Source: an uncultured Saprospiraceae bacterium (GTDB lineage Bacteria; Bacteroidota; Bacteroidia; Chitinophagales; Saprospiraceae). Taken from it: 33,541 bases of DNA. The notes beneath the pieces were generated by a model. That model worked only from the letters and a program-made list of their open reading frames with translations. It was not told the origin of the DNA and did no database searches. A program made the translations under genes and the position numbers. The stretch is taken from the NCBI GenBank assembly GCA_937924495.1, contig CALDSS010000089.1, forward strand, positions 1 to 33,541, given 5' to 3'. Position 1 is the stretch's first letter, and every line of letters begins with the position of its first letter. Positions 1-7,848 of the stretch are shown here, in pieces.

Positions 1-305
1 GTTTTATCAAACTTTGAAAATTCGGAAGAAATTTGCGGATTTACTAATTTTTCATCCACACCATGAGAAGATGCTAATACCCAAGACTCATCTTTTCTAT
101 AGAAGAGCGCCATCTTTTTTACACCCATTTCCCAACCAATAAATGCACTATACATTTTGAATAATGCAGGTGCTTTCACGTTGTCATTAATGGATTGGGT
201 AATCGTCAGTAGCCGAGTGATCTGCAATTGCTTCAGATTCAACTCGCGCTCCAACTTCTCTGTCTTGGATAACGATTTTTTTATTTTAGTGAATTCTTCG
301 GACAC
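1..305 (-). CDS. N-terminal part of a probable PP2C-type phosphatase/GAF signalling protein (partial)
   Basis: The minus strand is open from a GTG at 305 to the window edge, giving about 101 residues. An in-frame TGA lies two codons before the GTG, so the start cannot be further upstream, and no ATG precedes the conserved part. The N-terminus is a charged, coiled-coil-like helix (SEEFTKIKKSLSKTEKLERE). It is followed by a segment (ITRLLTITQSINDNV) and a region with MGVKKMALFYRKD that resemble the N-termini of Bacteroidota SpoIIE/PP2C-family serine/threonine phosphatases with a GAF-like sensor. The catalytic domain lies outside the window, so the enzymatic call is inference from the N-terminus. 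It could instead be another GAF-containing regulator. The gene is separated from DUF2480 by about 110 bases with no clear promoter. Confidence 0.5.
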   Translation of the reverse strand, partial: MSEEFTKIKKSLSKTEKLERELNLKQLQITRLLTITQSINDNVKAPALFKMYSAFIGWEMGVKKMALFYRKDESWVLASSHGVDEKLVNPQISSEFSKFDK

Positions 306-416
306 ACTTCAGGGATTTTTAATCTTTGGATAAATCGGTTGCAATTATTGACCTAAAGGTAGCAAAAGAAATTTACGGATTTAAGTGAGAGGCTTGTTTT
401 ATGGAATACTGGATGA

Positions 417-932
417 CTATTTTCTTTTGTAAATCGGAACGGTAGAGCAGGGTTCTCCAAACATTATTGACTTGGCAACGGGGCGTAATTTGTTGGTTAA
501 TTCTGCGTAAGCGAAAGGAGGAATTGGTTGGTCAGCGCATCCTTTTACAATCACACGCTGATCTTGATATTTTGAAAAATCGATTTTTGATATTTTTTCG
601 AAAAAAGAAAATTCAATAAAACGCGCTGGAGTGCCTTGAAAAACTCGGGTGGCAAATGGCTCAGCATGAACCGTCACAAGCATGTATGCCCACATTGGAA
701 TGATAGCATCTGTAGAGCAAAAAACAGCTAAATTTTTTTCGGAATATTGTTCCCAGTCATGTGTTTTCAAAGCTGCTCTAAAATCTTTCTCTCTCAAAAT
801 CAATTCTTTAAACAAATAGTCTTTCAAGTCAAAAGTGCAAATCTCTTCCGCTGGAAAAAATTCTTCCAATTTTAAAGTAATCAATCCGCTCTGCGCGACT
901 CGATTGACCAAAGGTTTATTGATTTCGTTCAT
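417..932 (-). CDS. DUF2480 family protein
   Basis: This 171-aa cytosolic protein matches the Bacteroidota-specific DUF2480 family from end to end. Recognisable blocks are the N-terminal NRVAQSGLITLKLEEF, the central DAIIPMWAYMLV, the C-terminal VIVKGCADQPIPPFAYAEL and the final GEPCSTVPIYKR. The family has no established function, and the two conserved cysteines (in KGCAD and EPCS) are visible but of unknown role. There is no signal peptide or membrane segment. The ATG at 930-932 directly abuts the stop codon of scpB at 933-935, so the two genes are almost certainly co-transcribed and probably translationally coupled. That links this protein by position, not by proven function, to chromosome condensation. 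Confidence 0.82.
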   Translation of the reverse strand: MNEINKPLVNRVAQSGLITLKLEEFFPAEEICTFDLKDYLFKELILREKDFRAALKTHDWEQYSEKNLAVFCSTDAIIPMWAYMLVTVHAEPFATRVFQGTPARFIEFSFFEKISKIDFSKYQDQRVIVKGCADQPIPPFAYAELTNKLRPVAKSIMFGEPCSTVPIYKRK

Positions 933-1628
933 TTATTCTTCTTCTGTTTTATCATTTTCTGAAATAACGATAGGCGCTGGCTGTGCTTCGACGATTTCAG
1001 GAGAAGGATTGCTTTCTGATGGTGGCGTTTCTGGAGTATGCTCTACTGGAACGGGCACGGCCTCTTCCAATGGTGCTTGCTCTCCAATCGTATTGTCTGG
1101 CATCTGAAAATCCTTTGGTTTTGGCAAATCCTCCAATGTTTTCAAGCCGAAATAATCCATGAACTTCTCGCTTGTGCCATACAACAACGGACGCCCCGGC
1201 CCTTCACTTCTACCTGCAATACTAACCAACTCTTTTTCCAAAAGTTTTTGAAGCGCATAATCACAGCCGACTCCCCTGATATTTTCCATCTCTGTTTTCG
1301 TGACGGGTTGTTTGTATGCAATTATGGAAAGTGTTTCTAAAGCAGATTTAGAAAGTCGCTTTCTGGTGGTTAATTTGAGATGCGTACCGATAGTGGAGAA
1401 GTAGGCTGATTTGGTGAGGAATCCATAACCTCCAGCAATTTTTACCAATTCAAAAGAAAAGTCATCGCTTTCAAAGCGCTTTTCTATGTCATCAATGGCC
1501 TTCTCTACATCCTCTTCGTTAAATTCAGTGTCAAAGGTTGCTTCAAGGCAATCAATAATTTCCTGAAAAGAAATCGGACTACTACTCGCAAAAACCAATG
1601 CCTCAATATGTTGTGCTAATCGTTCCAA
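933..1628 (-). CDS. scpB: SMC-Scp complex subunit ScpB
   Basis: ScpB is the winged-helix kleisin-associated subunit of the SMC-ScpAB condensin that compacts and segregates the chromosome. The 231-aa product has the two tandem winged-helix domains: the first at about residues 1-85, the second at about 90-170. The second contains the highly conserved ALETLSIIAYKQPVTKTEME, the GVG of the recognition helix and the GRPLLYGTSEKFMDYFGL block. The last 50 or so residues form a Pro/Glu-rich low-complexity tail, longer than the core requires but common in Bacteroidota. It is the first gene of a two-gene unit with DUF2480. A -7 box at 1654-1661 lies about 26 bases upstream of the start codon. Confidence 0.95.
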   Translation of the reverse strand: MERLAQHIEALVFASSSPISFQEIIDCLEATFDTEFNEEDVEKAIDDIEKRFESDDFSFELVKIAGGYGFLTKSAYFSTIGTHLKLTTRKRLSKSALETLSIIAYKQPVTKTEMENIRGVGCDYALQKLLEKELVSIAGRSEGPGRPLLYGTSEKFMDYFGLKTLEDLPKPKDFQMPDNTIGEQAPLEEAVPVPVEHTPETPPSESNPSPEIVEAQPAPIVISENDKTEEE

Positions 1629-1653
1629 TGTGTATGTTTTTAGGTTCTTTTTG

Positions 1654-1661
1654 CAAAAGTA
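1654..1661 (-). promoter_or_regulatory. Candidate -7 box for scpB
   Basis: On the minus strand this reads TACTTTTG, an exact match to the Bacteroidota TAnnTTTG box. It would put the transcription start near 1647, giving a leader of about 20 nt. No TTTG is seen at the expected -33 distance, so this rests on one element. Confidence 0.4.
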
Positions 1662-1760
1662 ATCAATTGCGGCTTGAAAGCTATTAGATTAAACCTCCAT
1701 TGTATCGCGGCTTTTACAAAAGATAGGTAAGAACGAGGTAGAGAAGGTAGGTGGTTTTAT

Positions 1761-1768
1761 TAAATTTG
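1761..1768 (+). promoter_or_regulatory. Candidate -7 box for the PNGase-like gene
   Basis: TAAATTTG matches the Bacteroidota TAnnTTTG consensus and lies about 49 bases before the ATG at 1817, implying a leader of roughly 40 nt. No TTTG is found 19-21 bases upstream. Confidence 0.4.
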
Positions 1769-1816
1769 TTCTTGTCCAAGCACTTACTTATTCTCAATTA
1801 ATTCAAATCAATAGAT

Positions 1817-4324
1817 ATGAAAAAAACTCTTCTACTTTTAGGCTTTTTTCTAATGCTCACCTCCTCATACGCTCAAAATTCGGGGCTGCTGTTCAATGGT
1901 CGCAATGAAAACCTCACCATCGATAGAAAACCCCAATTTACTGCCAAAGATAACTTCACCATCGAAGCATGGATTTATGCCAATTCATGGAAAAGTCAAT
2001 CCTGGATGGGTAGTATAGTTTGCAATGATGGAGAAAGTGTAGATGGTTATGCTTTTCGTGCAGGTAACAACGGACAATTGTCATTTGTTATGGCCGTTGA
2101 CAATAACTGGAATGAAGTACAATCAGCCTCTGTGATGAATGTTGACCAATGGCATCATGTTGCGATAACCATCGGAGGAGGGGTGATGACCCTCTATATT
2201 GACGGAGCACCTTCAGGTACTGAACCCTATTCAGGAAATATTACCCCCGGTGTCAATGGCGTAAATATTGGAGAATCAACAGGTTTTCCAGGTCGTTATT
2301 GGGATGGAATTATTGACGAAGTTCGAATTTGGAATGTAACCAGAACACAGCAGGAATTGATAGACAACTCAGCAGTAGATTTGCAAGGAACAGAAGCAGG
2401 TTTAGTATTGTATTTACCGATGAATGAGGGTTCTGGTAACACGGCTGGTAACCTAGTTGATGCAAACTGCTCTGCTAGTCTTTTCAATATGGATGATAGC
2501 AATTGGGTAGATGGCTACACTATTCCTGACTTTGATGTTTCTTTAAATCCAATTGAAGGAATTGATGTCGTGAATATGAAATACCGCCCAGTCAAGTTTA
2601 GCGCTTCAGTAAAAAATTTAGGAAAAGAAAATTTGGACGGTGTAAAATTGATCGTCAATATTGATGGAGATGATCTTTTCACAGAAACAATTCCCGAAAC
2701 AATTATATCTGGAGAAGAACTTACGCATAATTTTCAAACTCCAATTGACTTAACTGGATTAGATGATCCGTTAATAATGGTTACGGCATCGCATCCAGAG
2801 GATCAGAACACGTTGAACAATAACAAGGCATTAAGATTGAGTACCCAATCTGGGGATGTCGTTCGTCTTTTTGATTCAAAAGCGCACAACTTCGGTGCTG
2901 CCGGACAAAGCCATTTAAATAACGTATTGCTTCCTGCAGATTTGTCTGCTTACGAAAAACTTTTAGTTCATATTAATTTAACCTGTCCATCTGGTGGTTG
3001 TGATCCGTGGGATCAGCCAGCCAAACTTTCAGCTATCACTGATAAAGGCACTTATGAGATTGTTCGTTACATCACACCTTATCGTATAGCCTGTGGGCCA
3101 TGGACAGTTGACGTTACGGACTTCAAGGAAATTCTATCTGGTTCAGTTACTTTCCGGTCTTTTGTTCAGGTCTGGGGGCAATCAGGTTGGTTAGTGACTA
3201 TTGATTTAGAATTTGTAAAAGGTGACAGTACCTACCCTTACAATAAATTGAGTCCACTATGGATGACAGATTACTTAGTATATGGCGACCCCGATGTAAG
3301 CTATGATCTGGATGAAGTAACCGTGAATGTCGATAATAATACAGAGGCATCCCACATTCGAACAACCATCTCGGGCCATGGGCAAGGAAATACGGGTAAT
3401 GCAGCTGAATTTTCACCAACGACTCACCAGTTCCAAATGAACGGAACTTCTATCGATAACCACTATTTGTGGAAAGATGACTGTGCGGCAAACACTTGCG
3501 ACAATCAGCAGGGAAGTTGGTTATTTGCAAGAGCGGGCTGGTGTCCTGGTCAAGAGGTAATTCCATACATTGTCGCTACTAATGCAGCAGCGGGAGAGAC
3601 CATCACACTTGATTATGAATTAGAACAATACACCAATTTATTAAATACTGGCTACAATGGAGAAACGCATACAGAGCCGCATTACCGCATTTGGTCTTAT
3701 TTTGTAGAAAGGAGTAGCCAACCTTACAATGATTATCAAAATTTGGTTTGTGATGCTATCATGCCAAGAATTTCAGGTAGCGGCTCTAACCAAACATTAG
3801 ATGGTGTTGAAATTACAATCACCAATAATGGTAGCGTTGCTCTTTCCAATTTCGACGTAAGTTATATGATTAACAATCAATTGATTTCTACTGAGACAAT
3901 TGATGGCCCCTTGGCAGCAGGAGAAAGCATGACCCATTCTTTTTCCATCGTAAATGGGCTGAGTGCTGGTTTTCAAAATACATTCTATGGTCTTATTTCA
4001 CATCCTGACGATGAAAACATTGGTGACGACGTTTCAAAATTCTTTGTAGATGGATTGGTCTCTACAGAAAAGGTAATTGATGCGGCTCGTCGAATCGAAG
4101 TTTTTCCGAACCCCGTTCAAAATGGCATTTTCCAAGTCAAGGCTGATCCAATTTTGAAAGGAAGCAAAATTGATTTGATAAGCACGGATGGAAAAATTCT
4201 TCGAACAACGATTGTCAATTCAACAAATTTGGAGATGACTATTTCTCAAAAGGGCATTTACTTTTTACGCTTCACGCACCCCGAAGGATTTGTTTCAAAT
4301 AAAAAACTAGTAGTCGCTCAATAG
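1817..4324 (+). CDS. Secreted LamG and PNGase F-family protein with type IX sorting domain
   Basis: This 835-aa protein has a Sec signal (residues 1-20, ending SSYAQ). A LamG/concanavalin-like domain follows at about 22-205, then a CARDB-like domain (220-340), a PNGase F-like double jelly roll (346-665), a second CARDB-like domain (670-755) and a type A T9SS sorting domain (from VFPNPVQNG to the end). PNGase F releases whole N-glycans by hydrolysing the Asn-glycan amide bond. The match is strong: CDPWD, DVTDFK, RTTISG and RAGWCPG all align with Flavobacterium PNGase F. The equivalents of catalytic Asp60 (D399) and Glu206 (E531) are present, but the Glu118 position is Gln (Q451). Activity is therefore uncertain; it may be reduced, altered or lectin-like. 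The susC/susD pair follows 165 bases downstream, which suggests a glycoprotein-scavenging locus. Confidence 0.85.
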   Translation: MKKTLLLLGFFLMLTSSYAQNSGLLFNGRNENLTIDRKPQFTAKDNFTIEAWIYANSWKSQSWMGSIVCNDGESVDGYAFRAGNNGQLSFVMAVDNNWNEVQSASVMNVDQWHHVAITIGGGVMTLYIDGAPSGTEPYSGNITPGVNGVNIGESTGFPGRYWDGIIDEVRIWNVTRTQQELIDNSAVDLQGTEAGLVLYLPMNEGSGNTAGNLVDANCSASLFNMDDSNWVDGYTIPDFDVSLNPIEGIDVVNMKYRPVKFSASVKNLGKENLDGVKLIVNIDGDDLFTETIPETIISGEELTHNFQTPIDLTGLDDPLIMVTASHPEDQNTLNNNKALRLSTQSGDVVRLFDSKAHNFGAAGQSHLNNVLLPADLSAYEKLLVHINLTCPSGGCDPWDQPAKLSAITDKGTYEIVRYITPYRIACGPWTVDVTDFKEILSGSVTFRSFVQVWGQSGWLVTIDLEFVKGDSTYPYNKLSPLWMTDYLVYGDPDVSYDLDEVTVNVDNNTEASHIRTTISGHGQGNTGNAAEFSPTTHQFQMNGTSIDNHYLWKDDCAANTCDNQQGSWLFARAGWCPGQEVIPYIVATNAAAGETITLDYELEQYTNLLNTGYNGETHTEPHYRIWSYFVERSSQPYNDYQNLVCDAIMPRISGSGSNQTLDGVEITITNNGSVALSNFDVSYMINNQLISTETIDGPLAAGESMTHSFSIVNGLSAGFQNTFYGLISHPDDENIGDDVSKFFVDGLVSTEKVIDAARRIEVFPNPVQNGIFQVKADPILKGSKIDLISTDGKILRTTIVNSTNLEMTISQKGIYFLRFTHPEGFVSNKKLVVAQ

Positions 4325-4358
4325 CGTCTCAAGGCTTCCCCATAATTGACAGTATATC

Positions 4359-4415
4359 GGAGTTTATACTAAAATAAGTCTGGATTGCTCCACAACTCAT
4401 TTCAGATTAAACTCT
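4359..4415. repeat. Imperfect inverted-repeat element, copy 1
   Basis: The arms 4359-4375 and 4399-4415 are inverted copies (13 of 17 positions by eye) around a 23-nt loop. The segment from 4383 (GATTGCTCCACAACTCATTT and on) matches about 30 of 36 positions at 10388, inside a similar inverted repeat. It lies between the PNGase-like gene and susC, so it could be a terminator, an operator or part of a dispersed repeat family. Confidence 0.5.
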
Positions 4416-4488
4416 ATTTAATTTAAGGTGAAGTTTAGTAAACGATGATTTTGTTCTGTACTAAGCTCATGTTTATAAATTTTACAAA

Positions 4489-7400
4489 GTGAATAAAAAT
4501 TTCATTTTACTCTTGTTGTCTTTTTTTTGTGCAATCTATATCAATGCTCAAATAAAAGTCACGGGTATGGTTACAGATGCGGCGAGTGGTGAGCCAATGA
4601 TTGGTGTGGCCATCATGGATGTCGAAACTCAAACTGGCGTGAGTACTGATATTGATGGGAATTTTGTGTTAGAAGTTGACAACTCGAATACGATTTTACA
4701 ATTTTCGTATGTTACTTATAAAACACTCGATGTCCCATTGGAAGGGAAAACAACACTCAATGTTATTTTGAGCAACGAAAGTGTTTTGATGAATGAGGTA
4801 GTGGTGACGGGCTTGGGTATAAAACGCCAAAAACGAGAACTGGGTTACTCTACAGAAACAATTGGAGGAAAAGAAATCACTCTGTCTGGTGCGCCCAATA
4901 TCGCCAATGCCTTGAGTGGTAAATCTGCTGGCGTCAATATTTTTAATGGGAACGGAGTTGAGGGAGGAACAACCAGAATTACGATTCGTGGAAACAATAA
5001 TATTAAAGGAAATAATCAACCTCTGATTATTGTAGATGGCGTTCCTTTAGAAAACGAACCTGGCCAAACGAATATTGGACGTGGAACGGATTGGGGGTCT
5101 GCGCTCAATAATATTAATCCTGAAGATATTGAAAGTGTTGATATTTTGAAAGGACCAACCGCTGCTGCAAAATACGGTACAAGAGGGGCAAATGGTGTTA
5201 TTTTAATCACAACCAAAAGAGGAACGAGCCGAAAAGGTATCGGGATTCAATATTCAGTAACGCATAAAATCATCAACCCTTACCGTTTTCGAAAAGTCCA
5301 AAATCGGTTTGGAGCAGGCGGCCCATTAAATTTGTTAGAACCTGAATTTGCCACCAACCCAGAGGGCGAATTTGTTTATCCAACTACAGTGCATACGAGC
5401 AACGGGCCCTTTGGACGACCAACTACCGAGCAATTCGGTTTTTATTCAACTGGGATGTCATGGGGCCCAGAAATGTTGGGACAAGAAGTGCGTTGGTGGG
5501 ATGGAGAGCTGCGTACCTATGATCCGCAACCTAATAATTTGCGTCAATACTTCAGCAATGGTTCTACAACAACTCATAATGTCAATTTCTCAGGTGGCTC
5601 CGAAAAAGGAACTATGCGTGTCTCTTTAACGGCTCAAAATCACGAAGCCATTGTTCCGAATTCCAATTTTGAGCAATATACCGCCAACATCGGTTCTGAT
5701 TTAAATATCAGTGATAAGCTATCAGCAGATATTGCGCTTTCTTACATTAATTTCAACCGAAAAAATAGCCCTTCGTTGGGTGATGACAACAACGCTTCGT
5801 TCGGAAAAGGAATTTTGTACAGCTGGCCGCGTTCCTATAAAGGACTCGAAGAAGAATTGAATTTTAATGCCGATGGTACCCGTCATAATTATGATGGTCG
5901 ATATCCATTTCAGTTTACCCCTCGGCATTTGTGGTGGAACACGTTTCACCAAAATACCTTCTTGACAAGAAACAAGTTGCTCGGAAGTATTGGGCTTAAT
6001 TTTCAACCTTTCTCTTGGTTAAATATTTCTGGTAGAACCGGATTAGACTTCAACCTAAATGAATTTGAGGAACGCTTTGATCCAGTCGATCTGACAGGTG
6101 TGAACGAAGCTCGCTATAGCAACGAACTAGCACGTGACCGTGTTTTGAACAATGAGTTTTTAGCTTCAGCACATAAAAATAATTTGTTTGGTGCTCCTAT
6201 TAATTTCAAATTTTCGGTAGGAGGCGCTCAGTGGAGCAGAAGTCAATATGGAATCAATGCCGTTGCCTCCAACTGGCAAAATCCGTGGTTGTTTACGTTT
6301 ACAAATTATAGCCAAATCTCTGATCAAAATTTACCTTCTGAAGTTCGTTTTGACAAAAAAATAAATTCTATTTATAGTTTCATCAACTTGTCTTACAACA
6401 ATTATCTCTTCCTTGAGCTTTCTGGCAGAAATGATTGGTCTTCTTCCTTGCCATTAGAAAGCAATTCTTATTTCTATCCATCAGCTTCTGTAAGTTATAT
6501 TTTCACGGAGGCAATGGAAAAAAAATTGTCGTGGCTTAGTTTCTTAAAACTGAGAGCGTCGTTTGCACAAACAGCCAACGATACTGATCCATTTTTGTTA
6601 GACTTTATTTACAATACAGGCTTCTTCAATGGTCGCCAAACTGCAACCTTGCCTACTACCAAACCACCAGTTGGCTTGCGCCCACAGATTGCAAATTCTT
6701 TTGAGGTAGGTACCAATATTGGACTCTTTGATGATAAAATCAATCTTGATTTCACCTACTATTACATTCGGTCTTTCGACCAAATTTTAGACTCTCCTGT
6801 ACCGACTTCTTCAGGGGTGAATGAAGTCAGAATCAATACTGGTGTATTGGAAAACGATGGAATTGAATTGGGAATTCAGGCAACCGTGATTAAAAAACGA
6901 GACTTTTTTCTTGAAACGGGTTTGAATTTTAGTAGAAACAGAAATTTTGTAGTGAGTTTAGGAGAAGGAGCAGATCGATTAGAATTAGCTAATATTTGGG
7001 GGCTCTTTGGTCCAAATATTTCCGTGAAGGAGGGGCAACAATATGGAACTATTTACGGATATGATTATGTCTATCATGAAGGCACTGGTGAGCCTATCTT
7101 AAATGATGATGGTACCCATTATTTGATTTCTGAAAACTTGGTACCCGTGGGTAACTCCTCCCCAGATTTTATGGGCGGATGGACTTTGAGAGGACGATAT
7201 AAGAAGTTTACTTTCAGCTCTTTGATTGATACCAAAATCGGGGGCGATGTCTATGCTGGCTCTTACGTGATCGGTCTTCAAACTGGGCAAAGTCCTCAAA
7301 CATTGGCTGAAAGAACAGGAGGAGGTTTGCCCTATACCGATCCTAATGGAAATGTGCGAAATGTTGGGGTGATACTGCCGGGTGTTTATTCAGATGGTAC

Positions 7401-7740
7401 TCCGAATGATAAGGTGGTACATTACTATCACAAATATTTGCCAAATGCAGGTGGTTGGGGAAAGATTTTGACTACTCCAGGTATTTTAGATAATACTTGG
7501 CTGAAGTTGAGAGAATTGGTAGTCAGCTATGAGGTGCCGACCAACGCTTTTGGTGAAAAGAAATACTTTCAAGATTTAAAAATATCATTGGTGGGGCGTG
7601 ATTTGTTTTATTTCTATACCTCACTTCCCGACCGTATCAATCCTGAAGGAAGCAATGGCGCAGGTAATGCACAGGGTTTGGAGTGGGCATCTTTTCCTGG
7701 AGTGCGAACTCTAAGCGTTCGTTTATCTTGTACTTTATAA
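4489..7740 (+). CDS. SusC/RagA-family TonB-dependent outer membrane transporter
   Basis: SusC proteins are 22-strand TonB-dependent outer membrane channels that import ligands captured by a SusD lipoprotein lid. The 1083-aa product has a Sec signal (residues 1-21, ending YINAQ) and a carboxypeptidase-regulatory-like domain (about 22-105, VTGMVTDAASGEPMIGV). A plug domain follows (about 110-245), with the family hallmarks RGNNN, IIVDGVPL, ESVDILKGPTAAAKYG and GVILITTKRG, then the beta-barrel to the C-terminus. No STN domain is present, so it is unlikely to signal to an anti-sigma factor. The start is GTG: an in-frame TAA lies nine codons upstream and the next ATG falls after the signal peptide. 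The protein ends in CTL rather than the usual aromatic residue. The SusD gene follows about 110 bases downstream. Confidence 0.95.
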   Translation: MNKNFILLLLSFFCAIYINAQIKVTGMVTDAASGEPMIGVAIMDVETQTGVSTDIDGNFVLEVDNSNTILQFSYVTYKTLDVPLEGKTTLNVILSNESVLMNEVVVTGLGIKRQKRELGYSTETIGGKEITLSGAPNIANALSGKSAGVNIFNGNGVEGGTTRITIRGNNNIKGNNQPLIIVDGVPLENEPGQTNIGRGTDWGSALNNINPEDIESVDILKGPTAAAKYGTRGANGVILITTKRGTSRKGIGIQYSVTHKIINPYRFRKVQNRFGAGGPLNLLEPEFATNPEGEFVYPTTVHTSNGPFGRPTTEQFGFYSTGMSWGPEMLGQEVRWWDGELRTYDPQPNNLRQYFSNGSTTTHNVNFSGGSEKGTMRVSLTAQNHEAIVPNSNFEQYTANIGSDLNISDKLSADIALSYINFNRKNSPSLGDDNNASFGKGILYSWPRSYKGLEEELNFNADGTRHNYDGRYPFQFTPRHLWWNTFHQNTFLTRNKLLGSIGLNFQPFSWLNISGRTGLDFNLNEFEERFDPVDLTGVNEARYSNELARDRVLNNEFLASAHKNNLFGAPINFKFSVGGAQWSRSQYGINAVASNWQNPWLFTFTNYSQISDQNLPSEVRFDKKINSIYSFINLSYNNYLFLELSGRNDWSSSLPLESNSYFYPSASVSYIFTEAMEKKLSWLSFLKLRASFAQTANDTDPFLLDFIYNTGFFNGRQTATLPTTKPPVGLRPQIANSFEVGTNIGLFDDKINLDFTYYYIRSFDQILDSPVPTSSGVNEVRINTGVLENDGIELGIQATVIKKRDFFLETGLNFSRNRNFVVSLGEGADRLELANIWGLFGPNISVKEGQQYGTIYGYDYVYHEGTGEPILNDDGTHYLISENLVPVGNSSPDFMGGWTLRGRYKKFTFSSLIDTKIGGDVYAGSYVIGLQTGQSPQTLAERTGGGLPYTDPNGNVRNVGVILPGVYSDGTPNDKVVHYYHKYLPNAGGWGKILTTPGILDNTWLKLRELVVSYEVPTNAFGEKKYFQDLKISLVGRDLFYFYTSLPDRINPEGSNGAGNAQGLEWASFPGVRTLSVRLSCTL

Positions 7741-7745
7741 AATTT

Positions 7746-7779
7746 GGTTCTTAGACAAAACTCCTGATCACGTCCAAAG
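7746..7779 (+). repeat. Leader segment shared with 24409-24446
   Basis: GGTTCTTAG followed about 20 bases later by GTCCAAAG also occurs at 24409-24446, with partial similarity in between. Both copies precede genes for exported proteins (the SusD gene here, the 2142-aa protein there). The similarity was judged by eye and could be chance in AT-rich DNA. Confidence 0.3.
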
Positions 7780-7848
7780 TTTTTTAAATATTTTTTGGAA
7801 AAGGCGATGTCATGCCATCTACCCGTTTTAACAACTAAAGTCTTTCGA

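Noticed and set aside
28-384. Nearly identical 18-mers at 28-45 and 368-385
   Set aside because: One copy lies inside coding sequence, they differ at one or two bases, and there is no further similarity around them; probably chance.
5348-5629. 93-codon plus-strand ORF inside susC
   Set aside because: Alternative frame of a conserved TonB-dependent receptor with no protein-like pattern.
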